Below are positions 52,233-59,898 of a stretch of 64,000 nt of DNA, in pieces (position 1 is the stretch's first letter; each line of letters begins with the position of its first letter). Source of the stretch: Chromatiaceae bacterium (GTDB lineage: Bacteria; Pseudomonadota; Gammaproteobacteria; Chromatiales; Chromatiaceae); contig JACKMK010000003.1 of NCBI GenBank assembly GCA_024235395.1, forward strand, positions 62,001 through 126,000, written 5' to 3'. Below the pieces are notes generated by a model. The model was not told the origin of the DNA. It saw nothing but the letters and a program-made list of their open reading frames with translations, and did no database searches. The position numbers and the translations under genes are program-made.

Positions 52233-52994
52233 GTGGAAAACGTCTTTCAAGCCCGCAACAAGGCCAAGCCGATTGTCTACCACCTGCGCGACGTGGTGCG
52301 CGACCGCGCCTCTGAAGGCGTCACCTTCCGCCTGCGTGTGCCCGCGCTGCAGATCAACCAGGGCGAGAAGATCGCACTGATCGGCGAGTCCGGGTGTGGC
52401 AAATCGACGCTGCTCGACATGTTGGCGTTCATCGCCCAGCCGACCGGCATGGCGGCGTTCATGTTCCGGCCGGAACCGGAAAAAGACGCGATCGATGTCA
52501 CCACGATGTGGAAGAAGAGACAGCTCAACCGCCTCAGCGATCTGCGCCGCCGGCATATCGGATACGTGATGCAGACCGGCGGACTGCTGCCCTACCTCAC
52601 GGTGCGCGACAACATGGCCCTGTCACGTGGCGTGCTCGGCCTCGGCGACAGCGACCTGGTCGAGACCCTGGCGCGAGAACTGGGCATCGCCCGCCATCTG
52701 GACAAACTCCCGGAGACGCTCTCGGTCGGCGAGCGCCAGCGGGTCGCGATCGGCCGGGCACTGGCACACGAACCCTCGATCGTGATCGCCGACGAACCGA
52801 CCGCGTCGGTCGACCCGTTCGCCGCGGAAAAGATCATGTCGCTGTTCATCGGGCTGGCCGAGGAGCGCAATATCACGGTGGTCGTCGCCAGCCATGCCTG
52901 GCGCCACATCAAGCGCCTCGGTCTGCGACGGCTCGCCCATCACACACATCGCTCCAAGGACGGGCGCACCACTGAAACCGTCGTCAACGGCTGA
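52233..52994 (+). CDS. ABC transporter ATPase, TagT-like
   Basis: 253 residues from GTG 52233 (ENVFQARNKAKPIVYHL), which has AAAGGT just upstream; a GTG 36 bases further upstream lacks one. Walker A GESGCGKST, Q-loop YVMQTGGLLPYL, signature LSVGERQRVAIGRAL (the usual LSGGQ is LSVGE), Walker B IVIADEPTASVD, and H-loop VVVASHAW. Belongs to the LolD/MacB class that energises FtsX-type permeases. Its partner is encoded eight bases downstream. In type VI secretion loci TagT has this role with TagS. Confidence 0.88.
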   Translation: MENVFQARNKAKPIVYHLRDVVRDRASEGVTFRLRVPALQINQGEKIALIGESGCGKSTLLDMLAFIAQPTGMAAFMFRPEPEKDAIDVTTMWKKRQLNRLSDLRRRHIGYVMQTGGLLPYLTVRDNMALSRGVLGLGDSDLVETLARELGIARHLDKLPETLSVGERQRVAIGRALAHEPSIVIADEPTASVDPFAAEKIMSLFIGLAEERNITVVVASHAWRHIKRLGLRRLAHHTHRSKDGRTTETVVNG

Positions 52995-53002
52995 ACCGAC
53001 CC

Positions 53003-54208
53003 ATGCGCTTGTTCAAAACCTTCCGTCTCGCGACCCGTGACTACGCCCATGAGTGGCAGATGTCCGGCTGCTTCGTACTTGCGCTGGCTGCGGTACTTGG
53101 CCCGATGCTGGTGCTGTTCGGACTGAAATTCGGCATCGTCGGCGGCATGCTCGAGCAACTGGTCGAAAATCCCGAAAACCGCGAGGTACGCCCTGTCAGC
53201 AGCGGTCACTTCGATCTCGACTGGTTCGGCAATATGCAACGCCGCAGCGACATCGCTTTCCTGGTGCCCCGCACCCGCAGTATCGCGGCGACCATCGAGC
53301 TCGACAGCGAGCAATCAACCCGCATCATACGCGCCGAGTTGATCCCTTCGGGCAGGGGCGACCCGCTACTGCCGGCCGACGATGCGATCCCGGACGGCCT
53401 GCGCGACGTGGTGGTCTCGCAGGCGGTGGCCGAGAAGCTGGAGGTGGCGGCCGGGGGCAGGATCAACGGCAGCGTGACCCGTCAATACGGCGGCCGCAAG
53501 GAACGCCAGCATCTCGAGCTGAACGTCGTTGCCGTCGCCCCGGTGGCGGCATTCGCCCGGGAGGGCGTGTTCGCGGACATCCGCCTGGTCGAGGCGATAG
53601 AGGACTTCCGCGATGGGCGTGCGGTACCGGCACTCGGCTGGCAGGGCACCCCCAACGACGGGCAACGCAGCTATCCGGGTTTCCGACTGTACACGCGGTC
53701 GATCTACGACGTGGCGGCGATCAAGGACGACCTGAACCACCAGGGCGTCGAGGTACGCACCAAGGCCGGCGACATCGATCTGGTGATGCGCATGGATCGC
53801 AACCTGTCGGCGATCTACTGGGCGATCGCGGTGATCGGCCTGATCGGATTCTCGTTGTCGCTCGGGGCCAGTCTGTGGGCCAACGTAGACCGCAAGCGCA
53901 AAGAACTGTCGGTCCTTCGGCTGGTCGGCTTCCGTACCAGCGACATCGTCTGGTTCCCGGTCGCGCAGTCGTTCTATACCGGACTGTTCGGCTGGGCACT
54001 GGCGATCGGGATCTACTTTGCGGCGGCATTCGCAATCAACAACATGCTCGCCGGACAACTCGCAACCGGCCAGGAGGTATGCGTACTGTTGCCGCGTCAC
54101 TACGGCCTGGCACTGGGACTCACGCTGGGCGCAGCCATCCTCGCGGCCGCGCTTGCCGGGTGGCGCTCCTCGCGCATCGAGCCATCGGAGGGATTGCGCG
54201 AGATCTGA
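53003..54208 (+). CDS. FtsX-type ABC permease, TagS-like
   Basis: 401 residues: TM1 (FVLALAAVLGPMLVLFGLKFG), a periplasmic domain of about 200 residues, and three C-terminal helices of the FtsX domain: YWAIAVIGLIGFSLSLGASLWANV, GLFGWALAIGIYFAAAFAINN and LGLTLGAAILAAALAGWRSSR. The usual motif RKRKELSVLRLVGFRTSDI is present before TM3. It forms a mechanotransmission-type ABC unit with the ATPase upstream and is likely coupled to the vWA protein in the periplasm. Last gene of the cluster. Confidence 0.87.
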   Translation: MRLFKTFRLATRDYAHEWQMSGCFVLALAAVLGPMLVLFGLKFGIVGGMLEQLVENPENREVRPVSSGHFDLDWFGNMQRRSDIAFLVPRTRSIAATIELDSEQSTRIIRAELIPSGRGDPLLPADDAIPDGLRDVVVSQAVAEKLEVAAGGRINGSVTRQYGGRKERQHLELNVVAVAPVAAFAREGVFADIRLVEAIEDFRDGRAVPALGWQGTPNDGQRSYPGFRLYTRSIYDVAAIKDDLNHQGVEVRTKAGDIDLVMRMDRNLSAIYWAIAVIGLIGFSLSLGASLWANVDRKRKELSVLRLVGFRTSDIVWFPVAQSFYTGLFGWALAIGIYFAAAFAINNMLAGQLATGQEVCVLLPRHYGLALGLTLGAAILAAALAGWRSSRIEPSEGLREI

Positions 54209-54228
54209 GCACCCGGTCACAGGCACCA

Positions 54229-54245
54229 TTCAGCTTAGGTTCAGC
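54229..54245 (+). promoter_or_regulatory. Direct repeat TTCAGC, 11-base period, candidate OmpR/PhoB-type operator
   Basis: TTCAGC at 54229-54234 and 54240-54245, one helical turn apart, upstream of the His-rich peptide gene. An 11-base period is typical for dimers of OmpR-family regulators. About 65 bases from the ATG. Confidence 0.45.
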
Positions 54246-54309
54246 GATACGAGTCCAATCTTGCTCTCAGGATCTCCAGTGATCCGTCAAAACGAACGGG
54301 AGAGCAGAC

Positions 54310-54570
54310 ATGAAGGTTTCGAACATCCTGCTGATTGCCCTGCTGACCGCAGGTGCCGGCATTTCCGGCAGCGCGCTGGCACACGATGGTTACGATCGCG
54401 GTTGGGACCGTAGCCGCCACAGCCACCACGAAGGCCATCGCCACAAACATCGCCACCCTCGCCGTGACTGGCGCGACCACCGCGAGGACCGATACTACTA
54501 CCCGCGATACTGGCGCAAGCCATACGACCGCGACGTCGACTACGGCTTCTATCTGTTCTTCCGTGATTGA
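54310..54570 (+). CDS. Small exported histidine-rich protein
   Basis: 86 residues: signal peptide MKVSNILLIALLTAGAGISGSALA, then a mature part rich in His, Arg, Asp and Tyr (RHSHHEGHRHKHRHPRRDWRD and YYYPRYWRKPY). The histidine cluster suggests binding of Zn, Cu or Ni in the periplasm; the aromatic tail may contact the envelope. Such small peptides are often induced by metal or envelope stress. The ATG is preceded by GGGAGAGC. No known family is claimed. Confidence 0.75.
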   Translation: MKVSNILLIALLTAGAGISGSALAHDGYDRGWDRSRHSHHEGHRHKHRHPRRDWRDHREDRYYYPRYWRKPYDRDVDYGFYLFFRD

Positions 54571-54603
54571 GGCCCCGGGGCCGGCCGGGCGGGCGGCATC
54601 CGC

Positions 54604-55911
54604 TCAGCGCGAGCCGGATCCCGCGTCGATTCGCCGCCGTACCAGATCGATGTGCTGGCGCAGGTGGTAGAGCTGATCGGTGAACGACAGCGGTACATTG
54701 ACATGCTGTACCTCGGCCTCGAGTCGGTCGAGTGCACCATGCACTTCGGTGCGGTCACGCGAGCCATCGGCCCACTGCTGTTCCGCCTTTTCGAGTTCGC
54801 GGTACCAGCGGTACACCCGGGCACGCATGCGCCAGGTGTAGATCGGCGGCATGACCTTGAGCAGCGGGAACAGCAGCACCAGCAGGGGTAGCAGCATGAC
54901 CTTCAGCCGGTCGACCAGCGAAGCGGCCCAGAACGGCAGGAAGCGCTGCAGGAAAGGTGGTCCATGCTTGTAGAACCGGTCCGCTTCCTTGCTGAGCGGG
55001 AATGCCAGCAGGGACGGCATCGGAAACTCGTCCCGTCCCTCGAACCAGCCGCCCTCGCGGTGCACCTTGTCGGCCGCCTGCAGCATCAGATCGACCACCG
55101 CCGGGTGCAGGTCCGGGTGGGCGACGAGATTCGCGGTTGGCGCCACCAGGCGCACCGTGCGCGCCGGCACGTTGGCCGCGAGATCGACCACGCCCTCGGG
55201 CAGTTCGACATGGTTCAAGAACCGGTAGCGCCGACCGTACGCCGCGGCCCGCGCAAAATCGAACAACATCAGGTCCGGATGCTTCAACAGGCGGCCGATC
55301 AGTGGATTCTGCGCCGAGGTCACGAAGAACGCGCCGTCCACCTCGCCGGCGAGCAAGGCGTCCGCGGCCGACTGCCCGCCCAGCGCCTGCCAGTTGCCGG
55401 CATCTTCCACGCCGTTGTCGCGCAGGAGTCGACCGACCAGTGCCCTGGTACCCGAGCCTTCGGGTCCGACCGCAATCCGGCGACCGACCAGATCGCGCAG
55501 TAGCGGATAGCTGTGTTGTCGGCGCAGGAACAGCCACAAGGGTTCGTAGTAGACGCTGCCGAGCGACACCAGCGCAGGTTCCTGCACCTCGTCCTGGATA
55601 CCACCCTGCACCAGGGCCAGCGACACCTGGCCGGTCCGCAACAGCTTGAGATTCTCGACCGATCCCGCGGTGGGGCGCAGTTCGAGGGTGATCCCTTCGC
55701 GTGCCAGATAGGCCGCGTAACGTTGAGCGAAGGCATGATAGGCGCCGTCGATCGCGCCGGTCGCCATCACGACGTGGCTGGGAGGTGCCGGCTGGATGAA
55801 CTGGTAGGCCAACGCGAAAGCCGCCACGACCAGCAGTGCGGCCGGGCCATATACCTTGAGTTGCTGTCGAAATGGATTCCGTTCGATCGCCACGCTGTTG
55901 GTCCCCCGCAT
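54604..55911 (-). CDS. TAXI-type periplasmic binding protein with extra membrane and helical segments
   Basis: 435 residues from ATG 55911 (MRGTNSVAIERNP); GAGGGTGGGG lies just upstream, and a TTG 42 bases further is possible. An N-terminal membrane helix (YGPAALLVVAAFALAYQFI) precedes a TAXI/NMT1-like binding domain: VVMATGAIDGAYHAFAQRY, ELRPTAGSVENLKLLRTGQVSLALVQGG and IAVGPEGSGTRALVGRLLRDNG. A second helix pair (LKVMLLPLLVLLFPLLKVMPP) and a 75-residue basic coiled tail follow. TRAP-TAXI binders are normally about 320 residues and free; no TRAP permease gene is here. May be a sensor or an orphan binding protein. Lies 47 bases after the phosphatase gene and could share its operon. Confidence 0.82.
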   Translation of the reverse strand: MRGTNSVAIERNPFRQQLKVYGPAALLVVAAFALAYQFIQPAPPSHVVMATGAIDGAYHAFAQRYAAYLAREGITLELRPTAGSVENLKLLRTGQVSLALVQGGIQDEVQEPALVSLGSVYYEPLWLFLRRQHSYPLLRDLVGRRIAVGPEGSGTRALVGRLLRDNGVEDAGNWQALGGQSAADALLAGEVDGAFFVTSAQNPLIGRLLKHPDLMLFDFARAAAYGRRYRFLNHVELPEGVVDLAANVPARTVRLVAPTANLVAHPDLHPAVVDLMLQAADKVHREGGWFEGRDEFPMPSLLAFPLSKEADRFYKHGPPFLQRFLPFWAASLVDRLKVMLLPLLVLLFPLLKVMPPIYTWRMRARVYRWYRELEKAEQQWADGSRDRTEVHGALDRLEAEVQHVNVPLSFTDQLYHLRQHIDLVRRRIDAGSGSR

Positions 55912-55958
55912 CCGCCCCACCCTCACGGGGCCACTGCGTTCAATCCTAGACAATCACG

Positions 55959-56672
55959 CTACGACGGGGCCTCACCGAGCAGGTGCGACACCAGGGTGGC
56001 CAGGTCCCCGACCTCCAGATCGGCGGGCGGCAGGGGCCGCGGCCAGCGCTGCGCATCACGATTCACCCAGACGGTCGCGAGGCCCAGTGCCCGGGCGGCC
56101 TGCACGTCGCGCACGGGATCGTCACCGACATGCAGAAAGCGCTGCAGCGGTATGCCGCTGCGGCGACTCGCTGCATGAAAGATCTCGGGGTGCGGCTTGG
56201 CCGCGCCAACCTCGGCGGCGGTCAGGGAGATGTCGAAGCTGTCGTGCAGAGGCGTGTGTTCGATCTGCGAGTTGCCGTTGGTGACGGAGACCAGCGTGTA
56301 GTGTGGACGCAGGGCGGCAAGCGCCTCCAAGACATCGTGATACGGTGTCACCCGATTGCGCGCCCGGCGAAATACCGCGGTCGACTGGTCGGCCAGATCG
56401 GCCGCATACCCTGTCTCATTCAGCAGCACCGCCAGCGATCGCAGCCGCACGGCGGTGAGATCGTGAGCGATCTCGGGCGATTCATCCGCCAGCGCGAGGC
56501 GATGCGCGCGCAACTCGTCGAGACTGAAACGCGCGACCAGACCGGGGGCGCGCTGTCCGAGCCAGCGGTAGCTCTCCGCCTCGGCCGCGTCGATGACCGG
56601 ACGACAGGGCCACAGGGTGTCGTCGAGGTCGAAACAGATCAGCCGGACATGCCCGAACGAGGTCGCACTCAA
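55959..56672 (-). CDS. HAD-superfamily phosphatase, YigB-like
   Basis: 237 residues from TTG 56672, which overlaps the stop of the preceding nucleotidyltransferase gene (TTGA). HAD motifs: LICFDLDDTLW (I), SVTNGNSQ (II), GAAKPHPEIF (III, Lys) and LHVGDDPVRDV (IV). ADESPEIAHDLTAVRLRSLA matches the helical cap of E. coli YigB, an FMN / flavin-precursor phosphatase, so this is the nearest family. The first 10 residues are uncertain because no ATG is available. Its coupling to the nucleotidyltransferase suggests it belongs to the HPr-rel-A operon, perhaps as a dephosphorylating partner; the alternative is that it is a flavin enzyme carried along. Confidence 0.82.
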   Translation of the reverse strand: MSATSFGHVRLICFDLDDTLWPCRPVIDAAEAESYRWLGQRAPGLVARFSLDELRAHRLALADESPEIAHDLTAVRLRSLAVLLNETGYAADLADQSTAVFRRARNRVTPYHDVLEALAALRPHYTLVSVTNGNSQIEHTPLHDSFDISLTAAEVGAAKPHPEIFHAASRRSGIPLQRFLHVGDDPVRDVQAARALGLATVWVNRDAQRWPRPLPPADLEVGDLATLVSHLLGEAPS

Positions 56673-57766
56673 CCGGGCGTCTCCTCGATCGGCGTCGCTG
56701 CCGCATGCCGCTTGCGCGCCTTGTGCCAGAGGTGTCGTAGCAGCAGTGGCAGGGGCATGCGTACCCAGTGCGAACGCACGAACAGCAGGCGTTGTGCCAG
56801 CGCGCTGCGCCACAGACCGATGCCGGCCGGCGCCAGCGTCTGTTCGATCAACCAGTGCATCGATCGCCGGATCAGCGGCGTGGGCGCGTGCATGGCCACG
56901 GCATCGAATGTCGCGGGTGAAGGCTGCAGACCGGTCAGCCGTTGCGCGGTGGTCATCGCGTAGTACAGGGGGCGCCCGCAGCCGAGCTGTGCGGCACGCG
57001 CGGTGAGCCGTTGCTCGAACGCCGGATCCTGCGCCAGGAAATGCTCGTACAGATCGCGGAAATCCACCACGTCGCGCAGACCGCCGCGCAGTTCGTCATT
57101 CATGAACAGGTGGATCGCGTTGTGCAACAGCATGTCGGTCGGCGCCAGCAGCTGGATCGCGGCACCCGACGCGTGATCGACACCGACGGCAGTCTCCCAC
57201 AGCAGGGCCGCATCGATCCGGATCCGACTGACCGGAGGTGCCAGATTGTGGTGCAGGTCGACCTCGACGTCGCGATCACAATGGACCAGCGGCGGCACCT
57301 CGTGCATCCAGTCGCGATAGTAGTGCTGGTCATAGGCATCGTAGTCCGCGCTTGGAATCCAGCCGGAGCGCTTGAGGACCTGCTCGGCGCGAACGACATC
57401 GGATTCCGCGACCATCACATCGATGTCCGAAAGATTGCGCCAGCTTCGAGGCGGAAGGTCCGCGGCGAGGTAGGCGACACCCTTGAGCGCCATCACGCGG
57501 ATGCCGGCCTCGTGCAACACGCGCGTGACCTGCGCGAGTTCGCGCAGCGCCTGCCCCTGGACGTAACGCGTCAGTTGAAGGGCGCCAAGCATCTGGTCGT
57601 GCAGGCGCGGCGGCACTGTTTCGAGCAGCCCGTGCTGTTCGAACAGCGCCAGGCAACGCCCGAGCAGGCGGGCATTGCGCGCGAGCGGGACGAACCGGTT
57701 CCAGTCATCGGCCGTCCATCGCACGGCGATCGACGGTCGGTGCAGGAAGCGCGTCAACAGGTTCAA
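56669..57766 (-). CDS. Nucleotidyltransferase family protein (NTP_transf_5 type)
   Basis: 365 residues. The nucleotidyltransferase fold shows GIRVMALKGVAYLAADLPPRSWRNLSDIDVMVAESDV, with the catalytic DxD in SDIDVMV, and VHCDRDVEVDLHHNLAPP supplying a further acidic residue (EVDLHHN). The C-terminal half is helical (LLRHLWHKARKRHAAA). This family is regularly found with HprK-related kinases and PqqD-like proteins in exosortase or capsule-type loci. The substrate is unknown. Fourth gene of the operon; 24 bases after the kinase gene. Confidence 0.83.
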   Translation of the reverse strand: MNLLTRFLHRPSIAVRWTADDWNRFVPLARNARLLGRCLALFEQHGLLETVPPRLHDQMLGALQLTRYVQGQALRELAQVTRVLHEAGIRVMALKGVAYLAADLPPRSWRNLSDIDVMVAESDVVRAEQVLKRSGWIPSADYDAYDQHYYRDWMHEVPPLVHCDRDVEVDLHHNLAPPVSRIRIDAALLWETAVGVDHASGAAIQLLAPTDMLLHNAIHLFMNDELRGGLRDVVDFRDLYEHFLAQDPAFEQRLTARAAQLGCGRPLYYAMTTAQRLTGLQPSPATFDAVAMHAPTPLIRRSMHWLIEQTLAPAGIGLWRSALAQRLLFVRSHWVRMPLPLLLRHLWHKARKRHAAATPIEETPG

Positions 57767-57790
57767 CCCGGGTCCCTCATGCCTACTGCC

Positions 57791-58660
57791 TCACGCCTCG
57801 GTGAGCGCACGAAGGTGCTCGACCGCACGATCCAGACGACCGAATGTGAAACGGTAGCAGTCGACCTGGCGCACCAGCCTGGCGACCGCGCGGAACGCCA
57901 CTTCGCCCAGCAGCTTGTAGTTGAAACAATTGAACGCCAGCTGCTTGAACGCCTCGACCTCGTCCAGCGGTGTCAGTTGTTCGTCGGCCCCGGATTGGAA
58001 CTGCGGAAACACCAGCCAGCGAGGCGTTGCCGGGGTCTGCTGCTCGGCCAGACTGGAAGGCGCGGGCCGCAGATGCCGCACCCGTCCCTTGCGCGTGTTC
58101 GGATAGGTCGGTCCCAGCGGGGCCGCCGCATCGAATGCGAGTATCGCCTCGATCGACGCGTTCTTCAGCGGAATACCGCGCGGCATCGGCAGCAGGTCGC
58201 CGGATTCCGGGCGCAGCAGACCGAACTCGTCGGACAGCAGCCGGGCACCCGCCAGATGCAGGGCCGCCGACAGGGTGCTCTTGCCGGCACCCGGCGTACC
58301 CGGCAGTAGCATCGCCTGGCCATCGAACGCAACGCTGCCGGCATGCAGCATCAGGTAACGGTGCGCGCTCGTCGCGATGCACCAGTTGAGCCCCCATTCG
58401 AACATCGGAAAGGCGTTGTCGAGCGGATGTGGCTCGAACGGATTGATGCCGTCGATCGCGAACTGGATCTGCGGGCGCAGCCATCGGCGCAGCGGGTTGC
58501 CGGTACGGTGCACGACGATATCGTAGTCGAGCACCTGCGAGCCGCCCTGCAGCAGGGTGTCACCGTAGAAGAACGCGAGCGTGTCGCTGAACTCGGTCTC
58601 GGACGATCGCACGCGCACCCGGAACGGGCCGGCATCGAAGATCAGTTGCTGCTCCGGCAA
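57791..58660 (-). CDS. HprK-related kinase (HprK-rel-A type)
   Basis: 289 residues. A P-loop GTPGAGKSTLSAAL (about residue 118) sits after LMLHAGSVAFDGQAMLLP, then LLSDEFGLLRPESGDLLPMPRGIPLKNASIEAI. This is the order of HPr kinase/phosphorylase with its central ATP site, but the canonical HprK N-terminal domain and the HPr-contact helices are altered. Such HprK-related proteins accompany PqqD-like proteins in uncharacterised systems. No HPr protein gene is here, so the phosphorylated target is unknown; the small PqqD-like protein or the secreted Cys protein are candidates by linkage. Third gene of the operon. Confidence 0.85.
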   Translation of the reverse strand: MPEQQLIFDAGPFRVRVRSSETEFSDTLAFFYGDTLLQGGSQVLDYDIVVHRTGNPLRRWLRPQIQFAIDGINPFEPHPLDNAFPMFEWGLNWCIATSAHRYLMLHAGSVAFDGQAMLLPGTPGAGKSTLSAALHLAGARLLSDEFGLLRPESGDLLPMPRGIPLKNASIEAILAFDAAAPLGPTYPNTRKGRVRHLRPAPSSLAEQQTPATPRWLVFPQFQSGADEQLTPLDEVEAFKQLAFNCFNYKLLGEVAFRAVARLVRQVDCYRFTFGRLDRAVEHLRALTEA

Positions 58661-58689
58661 TGGGTCTTGGACCGGGTTACCGGCCGTTC

Positions 58690-58974
58690 CTAGTCAACCT
58701 CGGGAACCGTCGATTCTACAAGCTCGGCGGCCACAAGGTACTCCATCGCGGACAACAGCTGGATACGCGCCTGCGGATCGAGTGCGGCGGCACCGGCCAG
58801 GCGTTCGACCAGGGTATCGAGCGTGGCGGCGCGATCGTCGATCACGGACAACAGCAAGCTGGGCAGTTCGGTCAGAAAGTGCGTCTCTCCGCTCGCCGGA
58901 TCGAACACCGCGCAGACGCTACCGAATTCTTCTGTGAAGGGTGCGGGACCGCTACGGCGCCACCGGCGTTGCAT
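58690..58974 (-). CDS. PqqD-like protein of the HPr-rel-A type
   Basis: 94 residues. PqqD/RRE-like winged fold: WRRSGPAPFTEEFGSVCAVFDPASGETHFLTELPSLLLSVIDDRAATLDTLVERLAGA. The block with ASGETHFL..L..LLL resembles the peptide-binding strands of RiPP recognition elements. PqqD-type domains bind leader or signal peptides, so this one probably holds the N-terminal part of a partner protein. Second gene of the operon, 22 bases after the Tat-exported protein and 29 before the kinase. Confidence 0.83.
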   Translation of the reverse strand: MQRRWRRSGPAPFTEEFGSVCAVFDPASGETHFLTELPSLLLSVIDDRAATLDTLVERLAGAAALDPQARIQLLSAMEYLVAAELVESTVPEVD

Positions 58975-58996
58975 CGCTCGCGCGGCGCCGGAGGGA

Positions 58997-59659
58997 TCAG
59001 CCGTTTGCCAAGTACTTCATCTTGGCATCCTGGAACGACGTCAGGCAGCTCATAGAGATCTTCTGCTTCTCGCCCATATCCCAGCCCGTCGGCTTGTGCT
59101 TCGGGGAGTAGCCGTCCTCGTTCCATTTACTGTCGTGATCCGAGGTATGGCCGATATAGGCCCCGTGACCGTCCTGCCCCTTGACCTTGCACAGCGTCCG
59201 CACCTGGCCGCTCACGTAGGTGGTCATCTTGATCGCAGGCTGACCGTAGTAGTCCTGGATACGCTGCACGTTGTTGAGCTGATTGCCGTCCAGATCGAAG
59301 AACTGTCCACTGTCGTGCTCGACGACGACCTCGGGGCAGCTCGCATCGCTGTAGCTGGATCCGGTATAGAAGCGGTCTTCGGAGCTGTGCGGCATCCAGT
59401 ACTTGAACTTCTTGTAGATCGCACCGTCGACTTTGTCCTTGCAGACCCCGTCTACTGAGCAATCCTCGAAGTCGCTTTCGTGTTCCTTGCCCTTCCAGTG
59501 ATATCCCGAGTGCTCTTCGCGGTCGATCTTGACGCACTGGTGCGCACTCGCGTTCGCCAGCGCCGACCCGGGGCGCAGCGTCAGAACCACAGGCGCAGCG
59601 GACAATGCCTTGAACAACTTACGTCTGTTGGATGAGATCTTGTCGTCTTGCGCAGCCAT
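58997..59659 (-). CDS. Tat-exported six-cysteine protein of the HPr-rel-A cluster
   Basis: 220 residues from ATG 59659; a GTG six bases upstream is also possible. The N terminus has a twin-arginine signal, SSNRRKLFKALSAAPVVLTL, followed by RPGSALANA and a probable cleavage site. The mature protein is hydrophilic, with six Cys (HQC, EDC, GVC, ASC, TLC, MSC) likely forming disulfides and many Lys, Asp and Tyr. I know no family beyond the recurring short leader pattern RRK..KAL.AAPVVLTLRPG.ALANAS seen in proteins of such clusters. First gene of the operon, directly behind a sigma-54 promoter, so it is a likely product or substrate of the system. Confidence 0.78.
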   Translation of the reverse strand: MAAQDDKISSNRRKLFKALSAAPVVLTLRPGSALANASAHQCVKIDREEHSGYHWKGKEHESDFEDCSVDGVCKDKVDGAIYKKFKYWMPHSSEDRFYTGSSYSDASCPEVVVEHDSGQFFDLDGNQLNNVQRIQDYYGQPAIKMTTYVSGQVRTLCKVKGQDGHGAYIGHTSDHDSKWNEDGYSPKHKPTGWDMGEKQKISMSCLTSFQDAKMKYLANG

Positions 59660-59693
59660 TACCACCGGTCTCCCAAATCCTCGACCTATTATT

Positions 59694-59710
59694 TAGCATT
59701 ATTTATGCCA
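59694..59710 (-). promoter_or_regulatory. Candidate sigma-54 promoter of the HPr-rel-A operon
   Basis: Minus-strand TGGCATAAATAATGCTA matches the -24/-12 layout with GG and GC separated by ten bases (consensus TGGCAC-N5-TTGCA). It lies about 35 bases before the ATG at 59659, leaving a short 5' leader, within a local A/T-rich block. Confidence 0.7.
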
Positions 59711-59770
59711 CACACATATCCCTTTGTTTCGAAAGGAGCACCGCTCCGCGCCGCCGCGGCGAAGGTCTCC

Positions 59771-59793
59771 GGCTGTCAATTATCCTGACAGCC
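59771..59793. promoter_or_regulatory. Inverted repeat upstream of the sigma-54 promoter, candidate enhancer-binding site
   Basis: GGCTGTCA and TGACAGCC, exact complements, flank ATTATCC. The site is about 60-85 bases upstream of the -24 element, the usual place for an NtrC-family activator. It has no T-run after it, so a terminator for amgK is less likely. Confidence 0.6.
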
Positions 59794-59898
59794 GATTGGG
59801 AAGCAAAGGACATGTGTTCAAGGTCGGCCTGGCCGACAGTCTACACGCCCGGATCGGGCGATCAAACGTCGCCCGACGGCAGGCGGTAGCGCCGCCTG

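Noticed and set aside
49411..54208. Part of a type VI secretion gene cluster
   Set aside because: None of the structural genes (tssB/C, vgrG, hcp, clpV, tssM) is in the window, so only resemblance of the regulatory parts is reported.
54604..59793. Exosortase/PEP-CTERM locus
   Set aside because: No exosortase, no PEP-CTERM tail and no EPS polymerisation gene are visible; only families that sometimes occur beside such loci.
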